Source: PALSA-243 sp049522755 | Lineage (GTDB): Bacteria > Acidobacteriota > Terriglobia > Bryobacterales > Bryobacteraceae | Direction: 5' to 3' | DNA: 64,000 nucleotides | NCBI GenBank assembly: GCA_049522755.1 | Contig: JBEKNN010000002.1 | Location: 35,181 to 99,180, forward strand | In this document: in pieces, positions 43,423 to 52,990 of the stretch | Layout: the number at the start of each line of letters is the position of its first letter | How positions within the stretch are numbered: position 1 is the stretch's first letter | Made by a program: the position numbers and the translations under genes | The notes under the pieces: model-generated | The model's database searches: none | Seen by the model: only the letters and a program-made list of their open reading frames with translations | What the model was told of the DNA's origin: nothing

Positions 43423-44202
43423 ATGCACAAACTCGCGTTGCTCGGACTGGTTGCCGCCATGCAACTTGGCGCCGCAGACCCCCGCACTGGCTCCTGGACG
43501 CTTATCTCAGCGGAGTCTGCCCTGTCTCCCCCCAACAAACTCTCCATTGCATCTCTACACGATGGAGTGCACGTAGTGAGCTCGGGCGAGACCCACGTCG
43601 ATTTCACGGCGAAGTGGGACGGACATGAAGCGTCAGTACAAGGCAATCCAGCGTTTAATCGAATCGAGCTCCGACGGATCAACAAGAATCAGGCCGAAGT
43701 CAAAGAGAAGAAGGATGGAGATATAGTGGCGACGGTTCGCGACAAAATTTCGAGTGATGGTAACGAGTTGACGAGCACGACTTCGGAGAAAGGCCGCGCG
43801 GACCGGATCGCCGTTTGGACGCGGAGCGGCGGCGCGAAGATCGCCAATAACCTGTTCGTTGGCGAGTGGACGCAGGATCTGAGTAAGACTCGTTTGCGGC
43901 AAGGGTTGGCGCTCAAGATCGAGGCAGATGGAAAGGATGGAGTCCGTTTCTCGGGCGACTTCAGCTACAGCGCCCGCTTTGACGGCAAGGAATACGATCT
44001 GAAAAACTCCAGCAACGATACCGTGACGCTCGAACTTGTCGACGCTCACACAGTTGATTCGATTTACCGGCGAGACAATCAAATCGTACAAAAGGATCGG
44101 TGGGTGGTTTCCGCCGACGGACAACAGATGACGCTAACCACGACCGGCACATTGGAAACCGGTCAGCAGGTAAAGGAGAACCTGGTATTTCGGAAACAGT
44201 AG
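43423..44202 (+). CDS. Secreted hypothetical protein
   Basis: 259 residues with a signal peptide (MHKLALLGLVAAMQLGAAD). The mature chain has a duplicated lipocalin-like beta pattern: TGSWTLISAESALSPP ... FNRIELRRINKNQ in the first half and FVGEWTQDLSKTRLRQGLAL ... GKEYDLKNSSNDTVTLELVD in the second. I do not recognise a named family. The stop is 30 bp from the convergent acyl-ligase gene. A binding or inhibitor role is possible but unsupported. Confidence 0.6.
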   Translation: MHKLALLGLVAAMQLGAADPRTGSWTLISAESALSPPNKLSIASLHDGVHVVSSGETHVDFTAKWDGHEASVQGNPAFNRIELRRINKNQAEVKEKKDGDIVATVRDKISSDGNELTSTTSEKGRADRIAVWTRSGGAKIANNLFVGEWTQDLSKTRLRQGLALKIEADGKDGVRFSGDFSYSARFDGKEYDLKNSSNDTVTLELVDAHTVDSIYRRDNQIVQKDRWVVSADGQQMTLTTTGTLETGQQVKENLVFRKQ

Positions 44203-44232
44203 CGTGCCGATGCATCCGCGCAGCTGAACTGC

Positions 44233-47200
44233 CTACGGGCAGTTGGCCACGGCGTTGAACTCACGAAGCTCAACCGAGATGATTCCCTTTCGCTGCATGA
44301 ATCTTAGGATGCCATTGACCGTATCTTCGAGCGAGGGATCCGCCTTGCCCCAAGCAGAAGCGTTCCGAGCCGCCTGATAGCAGGAACTGTCATAGCGTTT
44401 GAATTCCATCGCCGAGATGTTGTCTACCGAGCCCACCAGAAAATCCAGCAGCGGAAAGAGCAGATCCTCCTTCCTGCATCTCCGGATAAGCTCGGGAACG
44501 AAATCGGGAAGGCTAAACACCTCGAATTGCCGCCCGGTCGCCTTTGTAATCAGTCTGGTAATATCCAGCATATTCGCGTAATCGTCCCTGGTAACATGAT
44601 AAGTCTTGTTAGCCGTGCCGGGAGTGGTGGAAATCGCAACGATATTGTTGGCAGTGATGTCTGCGGGAACGAAACTAACCTGGTTCAGAGCATCGACTCC
44701 AATACCGTGATTCACCATGAACGCAATTAAACGAACGGCGATATCGAAGTTATTGCCTCCCCCTGTAACGGAGGGGCTCACGAGCGCGGGCCGGAAAATC
44801 CGCGTAGTAAGTCCCTGGCGGCTCGCATCCATAACCACTTGTTCCGCTACCCATTTGGACTGGCTGTATCCAAAATCAAGAAGCTCCATATTCGCGTTCA
44901 GGTCGGTCTCGTACAGGACTTTCTTAACGGCCCAGCCAAACACGAAGGTAGTCGAGACGTAGTTGAAGCTCTTGGGACGTCCTGCGAATGCCAGTCTTAA
45001 GGCCTCGTTCGTTCCCAACACGTTCGCGTCGCGCATCCTGTCGTAGTTGAGCAGGTAGTTTACGGTTGCGCCGTTATGGAACACCGTGTCGAGTTCGTTG
45101 GCGAGGAAATCCCAGACTTCTTGCGTCAGGCCCAGCTTTGCCTGCCCGAGATCTCCGCACACGGGAATCACGCGAGCCTCGAACATCTGCATCAGCCCAG
45201 GGGCGCAAGGTCCCATCGATTCCATCGCCGCCCTAAGTCTTTGCCTGCCCTGATGCTCGTCGGAAGACCGGACGAGAACATAGATCTTCGCACGCGTCTG
45301 TTCCAGCAGACTTTTCACGAAGAACGGCCCAATGAAGCCGGTGCCACCCGTTAGCAGAACATGATTCAAGATTGGGATCTCGGGCAACAACGCGGGCGCC
45401 GGAGGCTCAAAGATGAGCTTCCTGTCGTTGCACATCATCAGCTCTTCCGCCGCGCGCTGCTCTTCCCGGAAAGCCGCCAGGGAATGCCTCAGCAGAACCA
45501 GCGCCTCTTCGGGAGCGCGCTCCAACTGTTCGACCAGTCGAAACAACTCGGCTACGCTGACACGCTGAATGAGGCCGATATCTACCTGCCTCGCCAGCAT
45601 ATCCGCGCCTTTATCCTTTAAAAGCTCCTTGATCTCGTGCATGAACACAACAAGATCCAGTGAATCGAGGCCAGCTTCGACGAGGTTGTACGATTCCGAT
45701 CCCGTCAGGTTGTACCGGGCCTTCAATACGTCGAAAGGCGACTGGCCTTCAGAATCGGACGGTGAAGATCCGGCGTCTTTTTCCCGCGAAAATTCCGACA
45801 GAACTGTGAATTGACCTTCCAGCCACATGCGCTTGGTTTTATGGCGCATGATCTTGCCCGAACTGGTTCTCGGTATCGCACGGGGCGCTATGAAGGAAAT
45901 CAGCGCCACTTCCACGTTAAGGTAATTCCGGACCGCGGCGGCGATTTTCAGCGCTTCCGGCAGCGCGTTTTGATTTTTCACCTCGGCTACGATCGCCAGC
46001 GCCGGCTCGCTGTCCTCGTGAATCTGGAACGCGGCGACGCAATTGGTCCGGATCAGGCCGGATGCTTTCTCCACTACTGCCTCGATATCCTGCGGGTAAT
46101 AGTTCTGCCCGCGGAGAATAATCATGTCCTTGATGCGGCCGCAAACGAAGAGTTCGCCGTCGTGGAAGAAACCCATGTCGCCCGTCCGAAGGTAGCCATC
46201 GTCATAGGGGCTGTCGTCCACCAGCCGGGCGTGAAACAGCTTGAGCGTCAGTTCCGGATTATTCCAGCAACCCAGGCACTTACTGCCGCCGGCAATCCAA
46301 ATCTCGCCGATACGACCTGGCTCCAGGGCAACGTGCTTCTCTGGATCCACGATCTTTACCGTGAGGCCCGGCAGGGGAGTTCCACAACTGACAATCTGGG
46401 TGGCCGCGCCGATTTCGGAAACCTCCGTGGTGGTGCGGGCCTTGCCCAGGGCGACGCCGTTCTTGTTGACTGAAATAATATTGCGGCCACCGAGCGAAAC
46501 CGCAAGCGTATTCTCCGCCAGGCCGTACGCGACAAAAAAGCTCTCCGACCTAAGTCCATGGCGCTGAAAGGCCTCCAGAAACCGCGTGTAAGTGTCGGGT
46601 TTGACGGGTTCCGCGGCAACCATCAGCAACCTGAGCGAACTGAGATCGCACGTTTCCAGACTCTCCTTCGAAAGCCGCCCGGCACGCAGGCAATAGTCGT
46701 AAGCGAAGTTGGGCGCCGCCGAGGCGCTGGCTCCGTAAGTCTTGATCGCGTCGAACCACAGGGCCGGGCGCTGAATGAAATCCTTGGGAGCGAAGCCGTA
46801 GGTCGTACCGCCTGTGAGCGCGGGATAAAGATAGCACCCAATGAGTCCCATATCGTGATACTGGGGGAGCCAGGATACGACTACCGGCGCGGGATGGTCG
46901 ATTACAAGCGGACAGTTATGCAGTATGTTTTCGTGCGTGACCATCACGCCTTTGGGATCTCTCGTCGACCCCGATGTGTACTGGAGAAACAGAATCTTCG
47001 AGGCGCCGTTGAAAGTTTCGTCCGAAATCGTATCGACGAAGTCTTCGGTTACGATCCATCGAAGACCGGAAATGTAGTCGACGTCGACTCCGGATGCCGA
47101 GACTCCGCTTCTGGCGAGATTTGTCTTCAGGGATCCGAGGCAGTCTTTGCTCGTTAAAATGCCGGTCGCCTGGCAATCCTTCGCGATATGGACCATTTTG

Positions 47201-47508
47201 TAAAGGGCGCCCTGGAAGCCATGAGAACTCGGGGGATAGACGGGCACGGGAATCAATCCAGCGCGCACGCAGCCAAAAAAAGCGCAAATCATTTCGAGCC
47301 CCGGTGGGTAGGCGAGTAAAAGCCGGTCCTGCGACGCGAAACGATGCTCCTTCCGCAGATGTCCCGCGATCACCTTCGTCCGGTGGAGAAACGACTCGTA
47401 TGAGTAGCCTTCGATCTGATGGCCGTTCAGGTCGATGTACGAATAGAGAAGTTTGTGCGGGCGCTGATCCCCTAGACTATCCAGCTTGTCTAAAATCGAC
47501 GCTATCAT
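44233..47508 (-). CDS. Fatty acyl-AMP ligase - acyl carrier - thioester reductase fusion
   Basis: 1091 residues. Adenylation domain about 1-575: ILFLQYTSGSTRDPKGVMVT (A3), YLRTGDMGFF and GRIKDMIILRGQNYYPQDIE, the FAAL-type signature. A carrier domain at about 595-665 has the phosphopantetheine serine in EAGLDSLDLV. A thioester-reductase (SDR) domain runs from about 710: HVLLTGGTGFIGPFFVKSLL, STTFVFGW and active-site Y-S-Q-S-K. Predicted chemistry: activate a free fatty acid as acyl-AMP, load the carrier, release reductively as an aldehyde or alcohol. Start ATG at 47508 lies inside a GATCTATGATAG sequence. Divergent from desaturase and P450 genes. Confidence 0.9.
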   Translation of the reverse strand: MIASILDKLDSLGDQRPHKLLYSYIDLNGHQIEGYSYESFLHRTKVIAGHLRKEHRFASQDRLLLAYPPGLEMICAFFGCVRAGLIPVPVYPPSSHGFQGALYKMVHIAKDCQATGILTSKDCLGSLKTNLARSGVSASGVDVDYISGLRWIVTEDFVDTISDETFNGASKILFLQYTSGSTRDPKGVMVTHENILHNCPLVIDHPAPVVVSWLPQYHDMGLIGCYLYPALTGGTTYGFAPKDFIQRPALWFDAIKTYGASASAAPNFAYDYCLRAGRLSKESLETCDLSSLRLLMVAAEPVKPDTYTRFLEAFQRHGLRSESFFVAYGLAENTLAVSLGGRNIISVNKNGVALGKARTTTEVSEIGAATQIVSCGTPLPGLTVKIVDPEKHVALEPGRIGEIWIAGGSKCLGCWNNPELTLKLFHARLVDDSPYDDGYLRTGDMGFFHDGELFVCGRIKDMIILRGQNYYPQDIEAVVEKASGLIRTNCVAAFQIHEDSEPALAIVAEVKNQNALPEALKIAAAVRNYLNVEVALISFIAPRAIPRTSSGKIMRHKTKRMWLEGQFTVLSEFSREKDAGSSPSDSEGQSPFDVLKARYNLTGSESYNLVEAGLDSLDLVVFMHEIKELLKDKGADMLARQVDIGLIQRVSVAELFRLVEQLERAPEEALVLLRHSLAAFREEQRAAEELMMCNDRKLIFEPPAPALLPEIPILNHVLLTGGTGFIGPFFVKSLLEQTRAKIYVLVRSSDEHQGRQRLRAAMESMGPCAPGLMQMFEARVIPVCGDLGQAKLGLTQEVWDFLANELDTVFHNGATVNYLLNYDRMRDANVLGTNEALRLAFAGRPKSFNYVSTTFVFGWAVKKVLYETDLNANMELLDFGYSQSKWVAEQVVMDASRQGLTTRIFRPALVSPSVTGGGNNFDIAVRLIAFMVNHGIGVDALNQVSFVPADITANNIVAISTTPGTANKTYHVTRDDYANMLDITRLITKATGRQFEVFSLPDFVPELIRRCRKEDLLFPLLDFLVGSVDNISAMEFKRYDSSCYQAARNASAWGKADPSLEDTVNGILRFMQRKGIISVELREFNAVANCP

Positions 47509-48294
47509 AGATCGACTCTGTACTCATGCGGTGGCGCCGCCATTCACTGACCTCCGGAGTTGAACGAGAAACTCTGTGTAAGAAAAGCAAAAAACTCACT
47601 GCCCCCGCCCACAGGTGGCAGCCCGACTTTGAGAACACGGTACAACCATTCTAAGCCTATGCGTCGCTCCTTCGGTCAGGACTTCGACCGCGAGCCTCGG
47701 CCTAACATGGTCTACAGGCGTACTGGCATATATAGGCCTTCGTCTCTTTCCCGGAAGCGGGCGCGCGCCTGTACGGGCTAAATCGCTCTTGGACCAAATC
47801 ACCGGAGTTGGCGCTTGCTGCCTGTAACAACACTTCCGCCGATTTCGCGACAACCTTCGTCGCCACGAATCGACTGTATTCGGGATTTGGTCCGCCACCG
47901 CCGGGCGGGCCCCGGCCGCTGACTTCCGCCGTCGAAAGAGGCTGCAGTACATCAAAAGCCATATAGGGCAAGTCCCGCCGAAAGCGAGACGACGAAGTCC
48001 TGCACGGCCCCGCCGGGCGTCTGATCGCCCGATTCACAGCGTCTTCGTTTCATACCACCGAACGGTCTATGTTAGCAGAGATTTGGAAGGCTGGGAAGCA
48101 GCGCCACCCGTCGCCGGCCTGCTGCGGTCTGATCCGAATTTCCTTGATTATAAGAAGGTTTTCGAGCTAACATGAGCTTTCGGCGCCTGCCAGGGGCGGT
48201 CTCTGAGCGACAAAATCCGCTGCTGGCGCAGGCGACCCGTCGCAACCGGCCGGGATGCATCGGGCCGAACTGACATCATTGCGGGGGGCGCCCG
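47509..48294. other. Long intergenic region between divergent lipid genes
   Basis: 786 bp between the acyl-ligase and the desaturase. No frame on either strand shows a convincing start, ribosome-binding site or family. It presumably holds promoters and regulatory sites of both genes; no clear -35/-10 pair was found. Confidence 0.5.
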
Positions 48295-49434
48295 GTGACG
48301 TCCGAGACAGAGGCGGTTATCAGCCTGAAGCCGGACATTGATGATCTTGTACCCTCGGAGGCCGCGCCACGGCACGCCGTGGGCGGCGCGGCAAGTGTGT
48401 CCTCATTCCCGAAAGTCTTACGCCGCCGCCTCGACAATTTCTTTTCCGACGGGAACATTTCTCCCAAAGCCGACCGAGCGATGTGGGTCAAAATCGCCGT
48501 CGGTCTTTCCGTACTGGCGGGCGTCTGGATTGCTCTCTACGCGCTCAATCCGGGTTCCTGGAAGTTTGTCGCCCTCTACCTCCTAAATGGCCTCGCTCAG
48601 ACATTTCTTTTGTTGAACATCGCGCACGACAGCAACCACAATGCCATCTCGTCGGTGCGGTCTGTAAACAAAGCCCTGAACTATGTTTTCGATGTTTGCG
48701 GCATCAACTCATATATGTGGCGGATCCTCCATCATCGAGGCCATCACTCCTGCATCAATCTCCACGGCGAAGACGACGCGCTTACGGGACGCGGCATCCT
48801 TCGGTTTACGCCGCACGAACCCCGCCTGCGCCTGCACCGGTTCCAGCACATCTACGCGCTGTTCCTTTACGCGCTATTTTCTCTCGATTATGTTTTCCTG
48901 AGAGACCTGGAGTGTTTTTTCTTCCCATCCCACGGATATCTGAAAAGCGCCAGGCATCCGGCGCGAGAATACGTCATCCTCTTTGCAGGTAAAGGATTCT
49001 ACCTCACCTACATGCTTATTTTGCCGGTGGTGTTATTGGGGAAATCGCCTCTGCTGGTCGCTTTGGCTTTCGTGCTTTCCCATCTGATCGTCGGTTTGAC
49101 CGTATCGCTGGTATTTCAGACGACACACACGGTCGAGAGCACTTACTTTCCCACAAGCCGTGGTGAATTTGACAGCGGCGTGTATCACATCTTCGCGACA
49201 ACCGCTGATTACGCGACGAGTAACCCGCTCGTAGGTTGGCTTACGGGCGGGCTAAACCACCATATAATCCATCATCTGTGCCCTTTTGTGTGCCACACTC
49301 ATTATGCTCCGCTGACCCGGATTGTGAAGGAGACGGCCGAAGAGTATGGCGTTCCTTACCGGCAAAATACCACAATGACGCAGGCGATCAAACATCATTT
49401 GATGCTTCTGAAGCAATTGGGAAACGAAAATTAA
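48295..49434 (+). CDS. Membrane fatty acid desaturase
   Basis: 379 residues from a GTG (no better ATG in frame). The three histidine boxes of membrane di-iron desaturases are present: HDSNH (about residue 110), HHRGHH (about 145) and NHHIIHH (about 322), separated by hydrophobic pairs of helices. This matches acyl-CoA/acyl-ACP or acyl-lipid desaturases. By analogy with loci where a FAAL, a carrier and a desaturase cooperate, it may act on the carrier-bound acyl chain, but the regiochemistry is unknown. Followed 105 bp later by the P450 gene in the same direction. Confidence 0.88.
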   Translation: MTSETEAVISLKPDIDDLVPSEAAPRHAVGGAASVSSFPKVLRRRLDNFFSDGNISPKADRAMWVKIAVGLSVLAGVWIALYALNPGSWKFVALYLLNGLAQTFLLLNIAHDSNHNAISSVRSVNKALNYVFDVCGINSYMWRILHHRGHHSCINLHGEDDALTGRGILRFTPHEPRLRLHRFQHIYALFLYALFSLDYVFLRDLECFFFPSHGYLKSARHPAREYVILFAGKGFYLTYMLILPVVLLGKSPLLVALAFVLSHLIVGLTVSLVFQTTHTVESTYFPTSRGEFDSGVYHIFATTADYATSNPLVGWLTGGLNHHIIHHLCPFVCHTHYAPLTRIVKETAEEYGVPYRQNTTMTQAIKHHLMLLKQLGNEN

Positions 49435-49539
49435 CTTCGAGTGGCCTATCCGTTACTTATGGCGTGGTGTCGGCGTGTCGAAAACAGGTAAACAAACGGT
49501 CGCGGAAAACGCTGCTCCCTGCGAGGCGCACCGGAACGT

Positions 49540-50931
49540 ATGGCAGGCGGCGCCACAGTGTGCCCCGAAGCGCCCGGACAGAGAGGCGTGACTTTGCCCC
49601 AAACCGTACCCGTCGTCTTCCGATTCCGATCACTCTTGGATTCGCGCGCGATGGCGCAGAATCCTGTACAGGTCCTCTTGAAGTACACCGAACTCCATGG
49701 CGACACATTCCGGTTCCATTTTGGCGGCGTCAAGGAGGCCATCGTTACCACCAATCCCGGCGTCATTCAGCACGTGCTAAAGACCAACGCGGAAAATTAC
49801 CACAAATCCGAAATTCAAGTGAAGCGGATGGGCCATTTCCTGGGCAAGGGTCTTCTCACCACCCACGGGGAAGCCTGGCGAACGCAACGGCGACTCATCC
49901 AGAAGGGCTTCGATCGAAAGCAACTGGACATTCTGTCCTCGATCATGCAGGACTCCCTCGCGGACTCGCTGCGGGATTTCGACAGACAAGCCCGTCTCGG
50001 CCCTGTCGACATCTATCCCCACTTGATGAAGATTACTTTCGGGATGGTAGGCAGATCTTTGTTTGGCGCCCGGTTAAAAGACGAAGACATCGGTCTCATC
50101 AGCCTGACTATCTCGACGGTCCAGGAATTTATGGTTCGTCAAACCATTCAGCCCTACCTAAATCCCTGGTTTGCTGTCTCCGGGGAATTGCGCAGACACG
50201 AGGAGATGCGAACCCGCGCCGATGGCATTCTGCTCGACTACATAAGGAGGCGCCGCCAGGAAGCGCCCGGCCACGATTTGCTGCAGATCCTGATGGATGC
50301 TCGTTACAGCGACGGCGAAGGCATGAGCGACGAGCTGGTCTTGAGCGAAAGCATGCAACTCCTGGTCGCCGGCCACGAAACATCGTCGAATGCTTTGTCT
50401 TGGCTTCTCTACCTGCTAAGCTCGCGTCCGGATTGTCTCGACAGGCTACGGCAGGAGTTCGACTCTGTGCTGGGCGGAGCGCCTCTGAGTTACTCCGACG
50501 TTCCGAAGTTCGAGTTCGCCGCTCAGGTGATACAGGAGGCGCTACGGCTTTACCCGCCCTTTTGGATGGTCGACCGCATGGCTCTCTCAGACGACCGTGC
50601 AGGAGACATCGACATACCCCGGGGGTCGACGGTGGTCGTTTTCGTTTACGGCGCGCACCATTCGCCGCAGCACTGGGAGAACCCGGAGAGTTTCGACCCG
50701 GAGCGCTTCACCAAAGCGAATGACAAGCTTCACACGCCCTTCGCCTATTTGCCCTTCGGAGCCGGACCGCGGGGCTGTATCGGCGGCAACTACGCGATGC
50801 TGCAAATGCTCATGATTCTGAGCGTTCTGCTCAGAAAATACGACTTCCGGCTGGTTCCGGGCCAGACAATCGAAGCACGCCCGATGGTGATCCTGCGGCC
50901 GGAGCACGGCATCCGAATGATGTTCACCTAA
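49540..50931 (+). CDS. Cytochrome P450
   Basis: 463 residues from the ATG at 49540; an in-frame GTG at 49588 (MTLPQTVPVVFRF) is an alternative start. P450 marks: I-helix AGHETSSNALSW (about 285-296), K-helix EALRLYPP (ExxR), and heme-binding loop FGAGPRGCIGG with the thiolate cysteine (about 412). The overall sequence, including GDTFRFHFGG and GLLTTHGEAWRTQRRLIQKGF, resembles fatty acid hydroxylase-type P450s (CYP4/CYP102-like). It probably oxidises the chain made or modified by the neighbouring enzymes; redox partners are not encoded here. Confidence 0.92.
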   Translation: MAGGATVCPEAPGQRGVTLPQTVPVVFRFRSLLDSRAMAQNPVQVLLKYTELHGDTFRFHFGGVKEAIVTTNPGVIQHVLKTNAENYHKSEIQVKRMGHFLGKGLLTTHGEAWRTQRRLIQKGFDRKQLDILSSIMQDSLADSLRDFDRQARLGPVDIYPHLMKITFGMVGRSLFGARLKDEDIGLISLTISTVQEFMVRQTIQPYLNPWFAVSGELRRHEEMRTRADGILLDYIRRRRQEAPGHDLLQILMDARYSDGEGMSDELVLSESMQLLVAGHETSSNALSWLLYLLSSRPDCLDRLRQEFDSVLGGAPLSYSDVPKFEFAAQVIQEALRLYPPFWMVDRMALSDDRAGDIDIPRGSTVVVFVYGAHHSPQHWENPESFDPERFTKANDKLHTPFAYLPFGAGPRGCIGGNYAMLQMLMILSVLLRKYDFRLVPGQTIEARPMVILRPEHGIRMMFT

Positions 50932-51390
50932 TGTCTTTGGTATCGAAGGTCGGGTGAGATCCCGCGCCGGAAGGCCGCCTGCGGGCATAGTGCCCAGCCT
51001 TTGACGATCATGGGACCTGCCACCAATGTAGTCTATATGTAAATTGGTGATTCTACAGCTAATATTCTGGCGGAGGAAGAGGGATTCGTTCCTCCTCAAC
51101 CCATTGATTCTGCGTAACTTACTGATTTTTCGATTTGCATGATTTGCAAAATTTGCGTGAAAACGACGACTTTGGATGCTTTGACATGCAAACTCGCCAC
51201 AGTGATCCGCCATTCCTTCCCAACCGATTTTATACTGTTCCGGATCCGCCGATTAGGAAGGCGGCCTCGATCCTCGTGGGCATCTTTACGTTGCTGAGCC
51301 AAAAAAACGAAACCGGTTGCTGGAATACACAGTGCCCAAAGATCTGGTGCAACCGGTGAAGCCGCTAGGCTATGTGATTAGGGTGGACGG
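50932..51390. other. Intergenic stretch with a small unrecognised remnant
   Basis: An inverted repeat CACCAAT / ATTGGTG (51021-51027 and 51043-51049) follows the P450 gene. A short rightward frame ending TGA near 51410 reads LEYTVPKDLVQPVKPLGYVI then RVDGYENPAW and may be the tail of a lost gene; I do not recognise it. Confidence 0.35.
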
Positions 51391-51915
51391 CTACGAGAAC
51401 CCGGCGTGGTGACCTGCGTTTCGCTGCGAGTGACGCGAAGCGGATGGAGGAAGCGCTGGCGACGAATATGAAGTTGTACCGGTGCCGGATAGCCAAGGCA
51501 CTTGAACATCACGCAGAGCGTAGACATCCGCCGCACAGCACCGTGCGCAACCTCTTTGCTGCGACGGCGGGAGTCCGGGAATCCATGACATGACATACAG
51601 GCGATTTACCTTCCGAGTTCGGCCCATTCCGCACGGCCGTCGCATTACATCAGCGACGGTAGCTTGCAGGCCGTGCACGCTGCCGTCGAAGACGCACACG
51701 CCCGGCGAAGTGATTTCAGGCACCACTCCGACGCTCGTCGAGAGGACCACCCTCTCGGCAGACATCGCCTCCAATACGGGCAGCGGCGTGCCTTCAAGGC
51801 GGGACGCGCAGACGTACACATCGATGGAACGATACCACTGCGGCATAGCGGCTGGTGGCAGATCTGTCGCGGTGACGAACTTCAAGTCTTTCCGATTCCG
51901 AAGGGCTGACAGCAA
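51391..51915 (-). pseudogene. Glycosyltransferase family 4-type fragment
   Basis: The frame begins with sequence resembling the C-terminal GT-B domain: YRSIDVYVCASRLEGTPLPV then LEAMSAERVVLSTSVGVVPEI, the Glu-containing EGxPLxxLEAMAxGxPVVxTxVGxxPEI motif of GT4 enzymes. The entire acceptor domain is absent and the sequence after VADVMRR is unrelated, so both ends are lost. A remnant next to the lipid locus may mean that locus once made a glycolipid (inference). Confidence 0.6.
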
Positions 51916-52291
51916 CGGAAAGACCCGAAAAAACCGAAGGCCGCCAATGAAGGCGCCCTTTCGGGCGGCTTTCGCCTAGCGCTGGCGCTGGCGATCCAGA
52001 CCGCGGAGCGGCCGAGCGGAGTTACTCGCGCATGCGGTACGTCGAGTTCACACAGAGCCAGGACACCAGATGCCGATTTACTTGATCAGTCGATTCAGTC
52101 TATGAAGGAATCGCGAGACCGTCCGAGTGCCGCCCGATCTTGTCACCTCCCTTACAGCGGGCGGTTATTCGAACGACGGATGATGATCAATCAGGTCCAC
52201 GCGAGCGCGGGGTGCCGGGCACCTTCCCCGCGTTAATACTCGTTACAGTGAACTTGGTGCGAGACCGCATTACACGGCCTGATGCTTCTTT
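51916..52291. other. Intergenic stretch, no gene seen
   Basis: A GC-rich inverted repeat (GCCGCC ... GGGCGGC, about 51945-51973) might fold as a 3'-end structure. Nothing else is supported. Confidence 0.35.
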
Positions 52292-52741
52292 TCAGCCAGC
52301 TACTCGGATTTGTACCGTTACTCGCGATTGGTGAGGCTCTTTCCGATGAATGCTCACCGTGACGTTTTCCGATGTTTCGTTGGTTTCATTTAATCGACAT
52401 GGGCCATCGAACACAAAGGCGATCTGTTGAGATAATTGCTCCGATGGCCTTTGGAACTGATCGCCTTTGACTTCGTCGTGAGCAGAAATCTCCTTGCCTT
52501 TGTAGATAATTGCAATCCCGAGATCGGTTAGCATGCGCTTAAGCGGCTCGCCGCCGACGAGCTGCTTACCTTGTAAATATTTGCTAACAGTGGACTTGCT
52601 GACCCCGAGCCTCTTCGCAAGTTCGACGTCGCTTAATACCTTCCGTTCGGGATTCAATTCGTCGCGATACCGTCGCAACGCGTTTGCGACCGCCTCCACG
52701 AAAGCTGGATCAGCTTGTGTAACCCTAGGCCGCAAAGTCAC
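52292..52741 (-). CDS. Helix-turn-helix (XRE-like) transcriptional regulator
   Basis: 149 residues from a GTG at 52741. The HTH is clear: LSDVELAKRLGVSKSTVSKY then LQGKQ (about residues 37-61). The C-terminal half (about 80-149) is an unrecognised beta-rich domain. A 16-bp AT-rich palindrome lies 4 bp upstream of the start codon, consistent with autorepression. It is divergent from the TIGR04255 cassette and probably controls it, as regulators of phage, toxin-antitoxin or defence cassettes often do. Confidence 0.75.
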   Translation of the reverse strand: MTLRPRVTQADPAFVEAVANALRRYRDELNPERKVLSDVELAKRLGVSKSTVSKYLQGKQLVGGEPLKRMLTDLGIAIIYKGKEISAHDEVKGDQFQRPSEQLSQQIAFVFDGPCRLNETNETSENVTVSIHRKEPHQSRVTVQIRVAG

Positions 52742-52744
52742 GGT

Positions 52745-52760
52745 GTATATTATAATATAC
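52745..52760. promoter_or_regulatory. 16-bp palindromic operator upstream of the HTH gene
   Basis: GTATATTATAATATAC is a perfect palindrome containing TATAAT on the minus strand, immediately upstream of the GTG start. A second palindrome, GATTATAATC, is at 52790-52799; the two centres are 42 bp apart, about four helical turns. Confidence 0.6.
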
Positions 52761-52769
52761 CATTCTGTC

Positions 52770-52798
52770 TTGAAAATGGTCTAATTGTCGATTATAAT
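52770..52798 (+). promoter_or_regulatory. Promoter of the TIGR04255 cassette
   Basis: TTGAAA (52770-52775), a 17-nt spacer, consensus TATAAT (52793-52798). The -10 lies within the GATTATAATC palindrome. A GAGGAGG site at 52805-52811 precedes a TTG (52817) and a 47-codon frame, possibly a leader peptide, before the first gene. Confidence 0.7.
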
Positions 52799-52990
52799 CA
52801 ACATAGAGGAGGAATCTTGGCAGGGCGGAGGTTTTTCGATCTGGTTCGGGGAGGGGAGACCCCCTTGCGCGTTTTTTGCCAAGCGCCCCCCAGGTTCTGC
52901 GAATTGCATTCTGATGGAGATGCGAGAAGCCACCTGCGGCCCTTCCCCGTTACGGTATGATTAGCAATTCCATGGAGATCAAAACCGCGC

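Noticed and set aside
47702..48037. Leftward 111-codon frame between acyl-ligase and desaturase
   Set aside because: Starts with GTG without a ribosome-binding site, no recognisable domain, Pro/Gly/Arg-rich.
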